Shown: one piece after another, positions 38,685-51,114 of the stretch | How the letters are laid out: each line of letters begins with the position of its first letter | Position numbering within the stretch: position 1 is the stretch's first letter | Notes under the pieces: model-generated | What the model saw: only the letters and a program-made list of their open reading frames with translations | Databases searched by the model: none | What the model was told of the DNA's origin: nothing | Position numbers and translations under genes: made by a program | Assembly: GCA_013396525.1 (NCBI GenBank) | Contig: VWYX01000851.1 | Span: forward strand, 239,597 to 303,596 | Length of the DNA stretch: 64,000 nt | DNA from: Chaetorhynchus papuensis | Taxonomy: Eukaryota; Chordata; Aves; Passeriformes; Rhipiduridae | Direction: 5' to 3'

Positions 38685-39765
38685 TGGGGTGGGTTGACCC
38701 AGGTTGGATGCCAGGTGCCCACTAAAGCTGCTCCATTGATCCCCTCTTCAGCTGGACAGGGAGAGAAAATCTGACAAATATAACACTCATGGGTCATGAT
38801 AAGGGCAGGAGGAGATCAGTCACCAGTTACTGTCATGGGCAAAACAGACCTGACTTGGGAAAATGGATTGAATTTATTACCAATCAAATCAGAGGAGGAT
38901 AATAAGAAATAAAGCAAATATTAAAACACCTTTCCCCCACCCCTCCCTTCTTCCCAGGCTCAACTTCACATCCCAATTCTCTCCTTCCTCTTGCCCCACA
39001 GCACAGGGATATGGGGAATGGGAGTTGTGGTCATTTCATCACATGTTGTCTCTGCTGCTTCTTCCTCCTCAAAGGAGTAGACTCCCCTTCAGCATGGATC
39101 CCTCCTGCAGGAGACAGTACTCCAAAAACTTCTCCAATATACATCCTTCTCCTGGCTGTAGTTCTGCATGAACTGTTTCAGCATGGGTCACTCCCATGGG
39201 GTACAGTGAGGGTCCCCCATAGGATCACAATCCTCATAGGATTGACAGCAAACCTGGTCTGGTGTTGGGTCCTCTCTCTGTAGGACCACAGGTCCTTCCA
39301 GATTTCAGTTCCAGCATGGACTTCCATGAGTTCACAGCTTCCCTCATGCATCTACCTGCTCTGGCGTGAGGTCCTACACAGGTGGCAGGTGGATCTCTGC
39401 TCCCCCTGGGATGTCTATGGGCTGCAGGGGCACAGCTGCCTCACCATGGTCTGCACCAGTGCCTCACCATCTCTTTCTCCTCCTTCTTCACTGACCTGTG
39501 TGTGTCTGTAGGGCTTTTTCTCTCACATGTTCTCATTCCTGTTCCCAGCTGCGGCTGTGCAGCATTTTTTGGTCTTTAGAACACTGTTGTCCCAGAGGCC
39601 CTGCTGCCATCTCTGATGGGCTTAGACTGGGCCAGTGGTGTGTCCATCTTGGACCCACCTGGCACTGGCTCTGTTGGACATAGCAGGAGCCTCTGGCAGC
39701 CCCTCTGGCAGCGCCCCCCCCGCAGCCCCCTCAGTACCAAAACCTTGTTATGCAAACCAGATACA
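38685..39765 (-). mobile_element. Solo LTR of an avian ERV, about 1.08 kb
   Basis: Read on the minus strand, the block starts near TGTATCTGGTTTGCATAACA and ends near GGGTCAACCCACCCCA. It matches an LTR family I know from many bird genomes: a segment reading as GGSKMDTPLAQ in one frame, then an array of 'CTGCTCC...GGGTCC'-like degenerate repeats, then GGTAATAAATTCAATCC and the CTGGGTCAACCC end. I could not see a matching target duplication (TGGAC against GGCAC is only 3 of 5). No primer-binding site or polypurine tract adjoins it, so it is a solo LTR. I think it belongs to the ERVL-like TguLTR5 type, from memory only. The overlapping frames at 39.3-39.9 kb are noncoding LTR sequence. Confidence 0.85.
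38873..38878 (-). terminator. Polyadenylation signal in the LTR
   Basis: AATAAA on the minus strand in the 3' third of the LTR. It is the likely end-processing signal of the original element. I could not place a convincing TATA box upstream. Confidence 0.5.
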
Positions 39766-40850
39766 GGCACATGCCTTGCAAAAAGACCAGGGAAATGACT
39801 GGGGGGATGTCTTCCAAACAAGAAGCCTTTTATCAGTACTCAAGCAGCTCATCCCACTCATAACTAAACTTAGGAACTAAACTGTGAAGCATCAGTTTTG
39901 CTTTCCTCTGTGACCTTGGATACCACAAAATATACTTATTTTGAAAGACTCTGGGATATAATTCCCTGTTGTATTCTGTATCCCCTTTCTAGATGCCAGA
40001 GTGAATGCAGCCATTTCCAGTTTCTATTCCAGGATTTAGATGAACAGGTTTGGGGAGGCAATTTCCTTTCAGGTAAGAGCCTCACCTCTCTTGGCTTGAC
40101 TTCCTTTACTGACAAGCCTTTGGTTCCTGTCTTGGCCAGCTTCTTCTACCAGATTATACCAAATGAAGGGATTAATTGGTGGCACAAAAAAATATATAAA
40201 TGCAGAGCTCTCCACAGAGTTTAAATATTTTTTAAAAAGGAGATTTTTGAGTCCAACATCAACTGCCTAATTTTGGTAGGAAGCATGAGGTTACTCCAGA
40301 GAGGGGAGGCAGTGAACCATGTATTTGTGGCATTCAGATTGGTGATACAATGCAGCTCCAAAACGGGAATAAGCCACGCTGCCAAAAGCTACAGAATTAA
40401 GTGTGATGCAGATGAAGGACAGAGGTGCAGAAATACAGCAGACTGATCATTTCTAGTGTTGCTCCTTTGTGTGCCAAGTGTCCAGGTGAGGTAGTACTGG
40501 AGCCCAGCGCTTTCCAGAAAGAAGCATAAAGTCAAAGTTTGCCAGTGTACAGACTGGGAAGAATTAAATACACCAAATTTTCATACTGATCCTTTTAGAG
40601 TCAATGTTTTTTCCCAAATCACCACGGCTTTTCCAGTGGTGTGTTTAAATACCAAGTGAAATTGCGTGGCTAATTTAACAAAATTGCCTTGGAATGTGTG
40701 AACCAGGTGACTGTGTGTGCAGAGCCCCCAAAGCAGCCAAGAGACCACAAAGGTGGTCAGCCTATGCCTGTAATTACTTTAACAGCACAGACACAGCCTG
40801 CACAAGCTGTATTTTGTCCTTTGGTATTTACTATGTGAATGTTATAGGCT

Positions 40851-40901
40851 AAAAGAAACAAAAAAAAAAACCAAAACAAAACAAAAAAAAGAAAAAAACA
40901 A
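40851..40901. repeat. A-rich low-complexity tract
   Basis: About 50 bases of A with scattered CC and C (AAACCAAAACAAAACAAAAA). No repeat body is attached. Confidence 0.85.
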
Positions 40902-43900
40902 AGCAGAAACCAGAAGTTTTCCAAGCCTATGGAATGACTTACATAAGGGATTTGGGGGACTGGGCCCCAAGTGCAGGAAATAATGTTCTGTTCTGGTTTT
41001 AAATCAAAAAAGAAAAAAGAAGGCCACTGTAAATATTCTAAATTTGTAGATGGCACAGGGTATTATGCCCTGCAGCATCTCACACGAATTTTGCTTGTGG
41101 CCATCTTGAACGCCTACAGCTCCAGATACACTGTAATTACCCCAACCCATGTGATGCAGCATGTGCTTTTCTCTGCCAAAGGATAGATGTCTTTTCCATA
41201 CAGCAGTTTCCTAGCAGTATGCTCCACGTGCCATAAAGCTCATTCTGAACACAGTAGGAGTATGACAGGTCCATGCAAAAGGAAAGTAATTAATCTGGAT
41301 AATTTGCAGCCTTTGTATTTCCTAGACATATTTAATAGGAAGCTTACATAAACACTGTAAGAAGAGCTAAGCCATTCCTACGTGCGCATATAAAATCACT
41401 CATTTATATGTGCTGGATGCAAGAGCACCACAAAACCCACACAATTGCATTAAAAAGCAGATGTATTAATGCATTAAAAGGGAATTAAAACATAATCCCC
41501 CAAGACTATAGGTAAACGCTTAAGAGAATCAAATCTGTAATCGAAATGAAAATTGCTTTGACAAAGCTTCAAGGATTTAATGGCAATGATCATAAGAAAG
41601 GAAAATAAATGCTCCATAGACCACCTGTCCTCAGCCAAAGAAAATACAGACAAAGGCAACAAGCTACAGCTACAACATGAAGTCAAGAGATGTAAAGAAG
41701 CCCATGCAAATATTTACTGCTGAGCTTGAAAGAAAGCCACTGAAAATTGCTATCAAGCGCGGGAAAGTCTGCCCCAAAACCCCCAAGAGTCTGAATTCTC
41801 TAACTAAGCAAGCAAGATTTCCAGTCCCAGAAGTGTAAATATTTGTAAGTGTAGTGAAAATACTGTACAATGATAACAGGTTTATTTTGATAAATGCCAA
41901 GTCACTATGGTTTTCAAAATTAATAAATGTATGACAAAAAAAAAAAATGTCCATCATGCTTAAATTGAGCAGCATGGAATAGGTCTGTTGGTATGTAATA
42001 TCTGGAATTAAATATCAACTCCTAGTGGGGCTTTGTTGCCTAAATGGATGAATTCCTTTCAAGCAGTCCTAGCTATTCGTTGTCCAAATTTTAGCTTAAT
42101 GAAATATTAAGGAGCAAGGCAGTGAGTAATTTTATAGGTACATGTTTGCATTACAAGCAATGGACAATGGGAGTAAAGTTTTCTCATGGACATTAAATAC
42201 ATCTATGCTATCCCAGTGAGGTTCTTTTTTGATTAACTGTTTAAATTTCTGAGGCTTAAGCTGTAAAACTGCAAGCTTTACCATAACAATAGAACAATTA
42301 CAGTAGCAAAAAAAGAGTGCCTAAAGAGGATTTGCAAAAACTGCAAATAGTTGTATCCCCTTCCTAAGTGCATACACCAATATGCAAGAGCACAGAAAAT
42401 GATCAGTTGAGGCACAGGCACATTTAAACCCCTGCTTTTTTCAAATATGCAATTGCAGAGACAAATCTCTTCGTTACTTTAAGCTGCAGTTGTAAAATCA
42501 GTGACCTCTTGGAAAAGTGATAAAGAGCTGACGGAAACTCCAGCACTTTCAAAACATCATACTGTATTTTTTTTCCCCTATTTTTTAAATGGCATCTCTC
42601 TTTCAAAAGGTACAGAGACATTTGTGGGGTTTTTAAGTAGTTGAAAAGGGTGTTTAGCATATGAAACAATAACACTGTAGTGTATGAAACATTTAAATTG
42701 ATGCCTAACTGTTTTTTTATTTAAAAGCTCGTCTTTAGACCAGTAAACAAAAAGAAAGAAGAAAACCAAAGCCATCTCTGCTCAAGCTTCCTTTGGATGC
42801 ACATTCATATTTCGCCTACTTGTTTTGAAAAGCTGTCCATAAACCCTGTCCAAGTGGCATTGTGGCTCCAGGGTTCCTAGAAGTAAGAGATAACAAAACA
42901 CTCCTAGATCACTCAGTTCATCTCACTGCTAATGTCAGACAAAATAACAACAAAATAACAGCTCTCACTGCCAGTAAGTTTCTCTTACCAGCTACCAATG
43001 GCATTTTCATTCCCTTGTGTATGCCTCGTGCACAAGCTTGAGTTACTCCCACATTTTCTGATATTCCACCCACCCAGTGACATGTGGCTGTAAAGCCACC
43101 CTCTGCTAGGCACCCATAATGTGTTAACCTCAGGCGTTCAAGAATCATAAGGTGCGACCCCAAAATTACAACAGATTTAAAAGAAACACAAATTTTTTTA
43201 AAGTTAACCAAGTGAATTCTCTTTATTCAGCATTTCAGGCTCTTGGGGTTCACAGTTTAATATGGCTTTTTATGCAGCTCTAAGGACTTGGAATTCTCAA
43301 TGTGTTCTTAAGTGAAAGCTTTGATTTTGTGCATTTACTCAATAGAAAGATTAGACTTATAAAGCTAAAAAGGTATGAATTCTTAAGATTTGCAAAATAT
43401 TTACAAGTTTTGGAAGCATCTTACCCCTTTCATGCATTTCCCCCAATATTTCTGGATTAATCAAGAAATACTGCCCCGCCCTTCTGGCAGATGCAAGGAC
43501 TGAGTTTTTTATTGCTGCCATATAGACTTGGCACTTTACATTTCCAAGACTCACGTTTACTGCAGAACCGATTTCCTGGGTGTTTCCTGCATCTGTGGAG
43601 GGAGAGGGGAGGAGACAGCCAGCTTCTTGTGGGAGGCACATTCTAGTTCCTTCTCCATACAGTTCTGATTTTACTAAAACAGATGAATCACTTGAGCTTG
43701 TGCTCACCTTATTCCAAGCTGTCTATCCGCTGCCAGTCTCTAGACCATATCCCACCACCTCCCATTTTTAATGAAGACTTTTATTTTCCTGTGAGCGCAG
43801 GATGGAAACAACAATTGAAACCTCAGAAGTTGCCACACAGCAAATTTTTCTGGCAGCTCTGTTCACATGGGAATTTTCAAAGAGCCTTTTAATAGTCTTA

Positions 43901-46399
43901 AATCCAGAAATATTCTCATGAATTTGTCATTTTCGTCTGCAATGGTCAACAGCTTCCATGAATTGCATTGTAGGAGTAAGTCTGTCCAGAGGAAGATCAC
44001 TGCCTGCTTTCCCAAACCTTTGAAGGAATAACTGAAAGAGCCGCCTCTGAGGAGGGTTTCTGCCTCTGCTTGTTTCCAACGAGAAGAAATCCTATCCCGC
44101 TGTCTCGGTTAGGACGACACTTCCCCCTTTTCTATGTCCATTCCCGACAAGGATGAAAAAGTCAGCAGAAAACCACAGCTGGATGCTGGCTTGATCCAGA
44201 AGTGTTGACTGGGTGGAAGGAAGGAGGAACCAAGAGGGGACAGGGAAAAAGCTGGGCAAGAGAGAACAGGATTTAGGGACAAAGGGACGTGTGGAGCAAG
44301 GAAACAGATTGCACAGGGGAAAGCGGATGGAGCTCCGGCAAGAAGCGAGTAGAATGATTTGGTGGGGGCAGGACCAAGCTGCCAGAGCAGCTGAAAAGTG
44401 ACAGCTGAGTGAAAGCGCAGTGCGGGAAGAAATGACAGATTTACAGTCTTAATTACAAGCTGTGAATGGGATCTTCTTTCCTAGAGGGCAGGCGAAATGG
44501 CTGGACCTGCATGGACACGTTTGCCTCGCAATCCCTAAGCAGGCAGAACAACAGCAGGATGCGTTTGCTCATTTCCTTCTCGTATCCTGGATTTTAAGGC
44601 TGATCTCCAAATATCTGAAGGCGGTAACAGCGTAATGACAAGACTGAGGATGCCCAGATGACAATTTCAGTTTATATTATTAAAACACCTGCGTGCCAGC
44701 TGCTGTTCAGACGAGCCCTCAAGTGTTCCAGCTGGAAATGTTTCTGATCCAGGAAAGACTGAGGTGCTTGGGGAAAAGGGAATTTCTCTTAATAGGGAAA
44801 AAAAATGTATTTCAAAGTTTTAGAACCATGAACTGGCATTTTGGCCAGGATTTTATGGGATCCTGGGGTCCAGAAAAAATCCATTATAAAAGATAAATTG
44901 GGGATATTTGATACAACGAAGTGGAAAGGGTCATATTTTTGCTCAATAAAAGAAACTTTCCTTCATAACCGAACATTGAGTTTTGATAAAATTTTGATGT
45001 GTACAGGAAAAATCTATAGTATTCCACGTGGGAATTTCCTTAAGTCAAGAGAGGGAACACTGAGGCTTCTGAATGACTTTTTACTATTCCCCACCTTCTG
45101 TTAAAAGACATTAACATCAAGCTAGGGAATTGCACTTACTTGCATCAGAAAACCTCATCCACATACCAAGATGTCAGAGCACATCAGGAAACCCTGAATT
45201 GCGCAAAGCCACAAGTAGCCCACTGTGCATTATATTTTTACTATGATGAATTAATACGTAGTGGTTTTCTCTATTTGTTTCCCGTTCAGTATTGTCTTCA
45301 AAAAAATTACTCACTTGTTTGCTTACATTACTGGAGGGAATGATCACGCTCTGCAGAATCTGAAGGGCAGTAATAACACAGAGCATGAAGTCAGGCAGCA
45401 CTGCAATTCTCCAGCAGCTCTACTTCTTTCATTTGGCTGCACTCAGTAAGGAGGACCTCAGTGGGGAATCGTACCACCACTTCTGTGGTGATCTGTCACC
45501 TACATATCACCTCTTTGTGGCATTTGCAACCTTCTGAGGATTCAGCTTAACCTAAGTTGGTAGGGGTAGATGACTGGAAATGCTCTTGGCAAAGGTGACT
45601 GGCTGTGGTTTGCTGCTGGTGTGCACACAGCCTTTAGAAACAATGAAATGTGACTCATGACTAGATGGTGTGGGACTTTTACTCCCTTACTATATCAGCA
45701 TTTGGTTTTATATGGCGATTTGATTTATGCGTCGGTATTTCTAACATTAGAAATTACCTAAGCAGTGAAAAGTGGTTCAAGGGAAGATGCCACCTCCACC
45801 ACTCTGTCTTGTACTAGAACGTAGTTACAGTAAGATGAGGTGGCAAAAATTTCTGAGAAGAGGATTTCTGCTTATAATGTCTCTAAGAATGACTTTGTGA
45901 GAGTGCGTTCTCGTCCTTTCCTGTATTACATATAAAACTGTTTGCCAGGGAGTGTGAATGACATTGAGTCAGAAAGACACTTTTAACAAGGGACTGCCCA
46001 TCACTGGTTTTATAGCATCATATGTCAAAGTGGAAGCACAATTTAAGCACAATGACTTCACATTAATTTGAGAATTCTGAGTCCCTTGAAATGTCTTTTT
46101 TTCTCAGAATATTAAAAAAAAAAAAAAAGAAATGGAAGGACAAAAAGATGTAAAAGTCTCCCCCTGTTAAATTAGTGTGAGCAGTGCACTTTCATCTTTA
46201 CATGCCGAAAAAAATATTCCTAACATCTTCAGGTAGCCTGAGCTCATCTCCCAGCAATCAATTTATCAGGAAAGCCTATGGATTGTCTGGTCATGGTGTG
46301 GGGGGGTCACACTTCTGAGAAATGTGGAAGAATTGTGACTGGTCTTAGTTGAGTGACAGATATCCTGCCTCAGTGTCAGAAACGTAGGTTTGGAAAGCA

Positions 46400-46903
46400 G
46401 TGTCGAGTCCCACAGCTCTTGACTTACCCTCTGATCAACAAGGACAATTATGGACACCCTGCCCAAAGCACCACCCCAATCCAAAAATCGTTTCTATAAA
46501 TTGTTTGCCCCTTAATACCAGAAGTTCAAAGCTCACTTCAAGCCGGTCCTTCATATATGCAGAAATATGGAATGCATCAGGCAAAGTTTTCAAAGGGTGG
46601 TGGAACTTCCTGCCAGCCATGGCTGGACCATCCAGCCATGCGGGTGTTCTCCAACCAAATGTCCACACCACCAGACCACTCAGCTGTTGGAAAGTGGATA
46701 AGCAGCTGGAAAACTGCTTTGCACATGCAGTCAGCATCCATAACAATACTTTCACCGCTATTATTTCTGCTACATCTAATCCACCACAAACTATTTGGTC
46801 CATCCACTTACTGCATTTTACTTTTAGCAAATTTTGTAGGCTAAGGGCTGCTTTTGCTTCTCACGTGTTCAATCCACAAAGCAAAATGAGGTTCCTGTTT
46901 TGA
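46400..46903 (+). other. 167-codon open frame, no recognised domain
   Basis: Among the longest open frames in the window and one of the few long ones outside a recognised repeat. The opposite strand is also open for 131 codons (46435-46830), which usually means a chance stop-poor stretch rather than two genes. The predicted plus-strand product has no signal peptide, no clear membrane segment and no motif I know. There is no promoter context or defensible splice site. A 14-base perfect palindrome, CCAGCCATGGCTGG, lies inside at 46613-46626. Most likely noncoding. Confidence 0.12.
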
Positions 46904-47925
46904 TAGCAGCTACCGATGGTTGCAAATAATAGCAAAAATAAACTGCTGCTACTATTTGACATGACCTATTTCCAGATAGGAAATGGTCTATCATAGCATA
47001 ACTGAGAAGATAACCCATTATTAACTCCTGTCTCCAAAACTTCCAAGAAGACTGATTATATGGTTCACCCTGAAACACTGCAATTTCACTAACATATTTG
47101 TTGAAAGCAATTATAATCTATACAGTGCTTCATGGATCTTGGAATACAATAACTTTAAATGGAGTAAATGGCTTGCATGTCCTGATCTCAATTGAAATGT
47201 GACACTATTATATCTTCAGAGGTTACCAACAAATCTCTTTCTCCTGGGTAAACAAAGAAAATCATGAGGAGAAGAGAAAAAGAAAATATTTTGAAAACTT
47301 GTGAGCCCAGTTGCCTTCTGCCAACAGCTATGCAGACACTGGGGCTGACTTGTTGCCAGAGTCAGCACACCAGTTAGAACTCTCACATTCTTCAGGCAGC
47401 AGCTTGACGATAAAAAAGGAAAAATCTTTCCCTTCTTGCCGCCTTCAGCAGATGACTCCAGCCTAGAAGGATACCGACTCAAGTGTTTGCAACAGCAATT
47501 TGTTGAGTTTTTGCTCATTAAAAACTTTGCCAGAGCTTTACTCCATGACCCGAGCGGCTGGCTAACTGAATGCCTGTTCCCGGATTGAGGAGGCTGAGCC
47601 AGGGAGGAACTGCACTCTCAGCCTCGTGTCTTAAATGGGCAAAAGGAGGAATTTCCACCTCTCAGCCAGACAGAGTAGATAGAGAACTGCTGAGTGGCTC
47701 TCAGGCACCAGGGCCCACCTGGGGCACGACAAGAGGTGCTGCTCCACCAGCACAACATGCAGATCATCCCTTGGGCACAGACAGCAGGGGTCCCGGTGTA
47801 GCACGCTGGTCTGTGTTCAGAGGACACTGGAGACAAAGCAATAGCTTAGGAAGCTACAGAGTCAGAATTTTGTCCTCTACTCTCTCCTGCGCTAGGGCAC
47901 TGGAAGAGAGCACTGCAGGCAGGGA

Positions 47926-48067
47926 TCACAGAACAAAGGAATCAGAATGGTTTGCATTGGTAGGGACCTTTAAAAATCCTCTAATTCCAACACCCCCACT
48001 TGGGCAGGGACTCCTTCCACTGTCTGGTTGCTTGAAACCCCATCTAACCTGACACTGAACACTTTTC
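47926..48067 (-). mobile_element. Older CR1, 3' part (split element)
   Basis: Antisense CR1 from the 3' terminus (TCACAGAAC...AATCAGAATGG) through CACCCCCACTTGGGCAGGGA to GAACACTTTTC. At about 48067 the CR1 homology in this orientation stops and a CR1 in the other orientation begins. The expected continuation (CCAGTGATGGGGCATCC) is found at 48791, so the two pieces are one element split by an insertion. Confidence 0.92.
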
Positions 48068-48770
48068 TGGAAAGCAGCCCTGCAGAAAGGGACCTGGGGA
48101 TGCTGGTTGGCAGCAGGTGTAATGTGAGCCAGCTGTGTCCTGGCAGCCAAGAGGGCAAAACACATCCTGGGGTGCATCAAACATGGCATCTCCAACCAGG
48201 CAAGAGAGGTGATTATCCCACTGTATTCAGTCTTGGTGCAGCCCCATGTGGGGGAACTGCACATAGTTCTGGGCCCCACAACTTAAGAAGTACATGAAGG
48301 TACTCGAATGCACCAGAGGAGGGCAACAAAACTGATAAAAGGGCTGGAAGGAGTGTCCTATGAGGAGCAGCTGTGAATATTTGGGCTTGTCTGGTTTGGA
48401 GGAAAGGACACTGAGGTGCGACCTCACTGCTCTCTACAGCTTCCTGAGCAGAGGAAAGGGAGAGGGAGGTCTGAGCTTTTCTGCCTGGGACCTAATAATA
48501 AAATGTGTGGAAATGGTTGAAAGCTGTGTCAGGGGAGGTTTAGACTGGACATTAGAAAGCATGTCTTTACCAAAAGAGTAATCAAACCCTGGAACAGGCT
48601 TCCTAAAGAGGTGGTCGATACCCCAAGCCTGTCTTAGTTTAAGAAGCATTTTGACAATGCCCTTAATTGTATGCTTTAACTTTTGGTCAGCCCTGAACTG
48701 GTCAGGCGGTTGACTAGATGATCGCTGTAGGTCCCTTCCAACTGAACAATCTATTCTGTTCTTTTCTTTT
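48067..48770 (+). mobile_element. Younger CR1 inserted into older CR1
   Basis: Sense CR1 of about 700 bp. It starts in the end of ORF2 (GGAAAGCAGCCCTGCAGAAA), passes through GTGCAGCCCCATGTGGGGGA, GGAGGGCAACAAAACTGATA, CTGGAACAGGCTTCC and AGGTCCCTTCCAACTGAACA, and ends in a decayed ATTCTGTTC-type tail at 48750-48770. It is 5'-truncated. ORF2 remnants are broken by stops and frameshifts (the short frames at 48028-48297 and 48360-48581 are pieces in different frames). It lies inside, and in the opposite direction to, the CR1 at 47926-49405. Confidence 0.93.
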
Positions 48771-48790
48771 GTATTCAATTCCCATCATTT

Positions 48791-49405
48791 CCAGTGATGG
48801 GGCATCCTGAACTTCTCTGGGCAACATGTTTCAACATTTCTCCACACTCATCATAAAACATTTCTTCCTTATATGCAATCTAAATTGACCCTCTTTTTGA
48901 TTAAAACCATTAACCCATGTCCTATCTTAAGAGACTCTGCTAAAATTCTTTTCCCTTTCTTGTTAGCCCCCTTTAGGGGCTGAAAGAGTACTATAAGGTC
49001 TCCCTGGAGTCTTTTCTTCTCCAGGCTGAAGAAACGAAATTGTCTCAGCCTTTCCTCATAAGTGAAGTGTTCTATCCCTCAGATCATCTTAGTGACCCTC
49101 CTCTGCACTCACTCTAACAGGTCCCTGTCCTTCTTGTGCTGGGAAAGCCAGAGCTGGACATCGTACTCAACACAGGACTCATGAGAGCAACATAGAGGGC
49201 CAGAATTGCCTCCCCACCCTGCTGGCCTCTCTGCTTTTGATGCAGCTCACAACACAGTTGCGTTGTAGGCTGCAAGCACATGTTGCTGGCTTATGTCCAA
49301 TTTTTCATCCAGCAATATCCCCAAGTCCTTCTCCTCAGGGCCGCTCCCAATCTCTCCATCCCACAGCCTGTATTATACTGGTACTGATGATTTCTCCAAC
49401 CCAGG
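48791..49405 (-). mobile_element. Older CR1, 5' part (split element)
   Basis: Antisense CR1 that resumes exactly where 47926-48067 left off, from CCAGTGATGGGGCATCC through CTTCTCCAGGCTGAAGAAAC, GCAGCTCACAACACAGTTGC and CCCAAGTCCTTCTCCTCAGG to about CTCCAACCCAGG. With the 3' part the original copy was about 760 bp long. It contains the antisense of the ORF2 C-terminal region, too damaged to code. Confidence 0.93.
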
Positions 49406-49999
49406 GTTCAATGATCATTATTTATGTAGCTCCCTGCCATCCTTGACTGAAGATCTGTTGGCTTAGCCATTGATCCCACAACCCTCTGGCTGTGTTATGG
49501 GAATAACGAAGATTTAGAAAAAAAATAGATTAAGATTACTGTGAGTGGGGATTCTAAGGCACCCCTGCATCCCTAGTCCTTCCTGCTGACTAGGTGGAAG
49601 TGGCTTCCCAAGAGCGTGTTAGATCCTTGATGCCAAGAGAAGGCCTGTAACTCCATAATAGGGAACGTCCAGAGTGATCACCTCAGAGTTTGGGCCCCTC
49701 TCCTAAGGACCAAAAGCTTACAAGAATCTGTATCCCTTTCCACTTCTGTTTTTTAATAACTCCCCAACATGGAGTTCTCCTTTTTTTTCCAAGGCTCGAT
49801 CCCCAGATAAGGTGAAATCAGGGGCTTCTGCTGGTGAACCGTGGACGTGAAGGAGGAACCTAAAGAGGCAATGGCTGATTCCCCCTTGGTGAAATAGATA
49901 AGAGAGGATGAGGTTCTTCTTTCTCGTTGTGGTATGGTTTTGTGGCCTGTTTCCCAAAAGTATCAAGAAGAAGCCAAAGAAAGTAATTTGTCATGCCTC
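49406..49999. other. Unique sequence, no gene seen
   Basis: Nothing recognised. Weak similarity to the region before 55627 may begin as early as about 49910, so the repeat copy at 50000 could extend into this stretch. Confidence 0.5.
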
Positions 50000-50460
50000 T
50001 TCCTGCCTGCATACAGAAGGGCAAGCTGTTTGTGCATCATGGGGCAGACCTGCTAAGAGGAAACTCAGGGAGGATGTGATGTGCCAAAAAGAGTCTGGGG
50101 AGTTTTTGGTGGTTAAAATACACACCTCTGTCATCAGTTCTTAGCAGAAAATGACAGCCAAAAGACCAAAGTATCTATGAGGTAATTTAGAGAAACTAAA
50201 TGTCCTCAAAATAACAGAGGTTTTGTCTCTGTAATCATACTGCACTGAGGATATCCATTATCTTATTTATGGTTTGTTTTTCAGGGTCAGAGCAGACATG
50301 GTACTGTATATTGAGAAATACAGGTTGTGATGCTGTAACAGGTTGGGCCACCTCTGTGGGTTTGTCATACAGTTTGTTTTAACTAGGGTGCACTCTCCGA
50401 GTACACAGAATTGTTAGAACTTTACTGAAACCAGACCAGTACCAGCTAACTTGCAGTGTT
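50000..50460 (+). repeat. About 450-bp diverged repeat, copy A
   Basis: Collinear with 55627-56105 in the same orientation, 5.6 kb away. Shared landmarks in order are GGGAGGATG, TGGTGGTTAA, CACCTCTGTCATCA, TTTAGAGAAA, GTCCTCAAAA, GAGGTTTTGT, ACTGAGGA, CCATTATC, TTATGGTTTGTT and GGGTTTGTCA. By eye identity is around three quarters with small gaps. Several CG sites in copy B are TG or CA here, which is how methylated repeats decay. I do not recognise the family; the strand is arbitrary. Confidence 0.8.
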
Positions 50461-51082
50461 TTAATTCCGTGAGATGGTCCAAAGGAAGCTTTGCTTTCTT
50501 GTTCCAAGAAACAAGAACTCAAATTTAAGAGAACTGCAGCTAAAAATGTCAGGGCACATAGTGTGTTTCATGTGGCCAGGTGAAGAGCCAACCAATTTAA
50601 CTGAAAACATCTGTGAAGGATGGGTAGTATCTGCAGGGCTCTTGAAACAAGATTCACAAATTCCATCAACAGCTATCAACCAGATACTGCCACTCAGAAG
50701 CAATGTGGTATTTTGCAAGCACGCCATGTCTGCACAACAGAAATGAACCCAAGAAAAAATTCAGTGTTTATAACTCCTCACAAAGTATCCTGTGCTTTAT
50801 CACCTGCTTTCAGTAATGGAAATATCGACGCTGGCTGTGCCTTGCATCTCACCTAGCTTTACATCAGTTCCATGTAGTAGTCAGCTTTTGAGTTAGGCTC
50901 CTATTACTGTTACCCACCCTCTTCTTCTGACCTTTTTTAAGTGTCATGGAGATTAATATCTCCATAGTAGTGCTTCTTCATTGACTGCAAAGTGAGTCAG
51001 GGGTGATGAAGATGACTGAGATCGGCTAACACAAAATCTACACAGAGAGATGAAGACTCATCTGTTCAAAAGTGTGATGGCA

Positions 51083-51114
51083 CTTGGTTATCCAAATTCT
51101 TGGTTATCCAATTT
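51083..51114. repeat. 16-bp tandem duplication, two copies
   Basis: CTTGGTTATCCAAATT at 51083-51098 is followed directly by CTTGGTTATCCAATTT at 51099-51114, with 15 of 16 identical. This is a recent-looking slippage duplication. Confidence 0.85.

Larger units (their letters stand above)
39766..47925. other. Unique AT-rich sequence, no gene seen
   Basis: Eight kilobases with an A-rich tract at 40851-40901, a poly-A run at 46114-46128 and one unusually long open frame at 46400-46903 (listed separately). A slightly GC-richer stretch at 43.9-44.6 kb and another at 47.55-47.92 kb hold no recognisable exon. Confidence 0.55.

Noticed and set aside
39576..39821. Minus-strand frame with a familiar-looking peptide
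   Set aside because: The peptide is familiar because this LTR is often mis-predicted as protein in bird genomes; it is LTR sequence with no gene structure.
49845..49905. Short frame with a Val-Lys-Glu-Glu-Pro-like string
   Set aside because: It is under 20 codons between stops, with no acceptor site before it.
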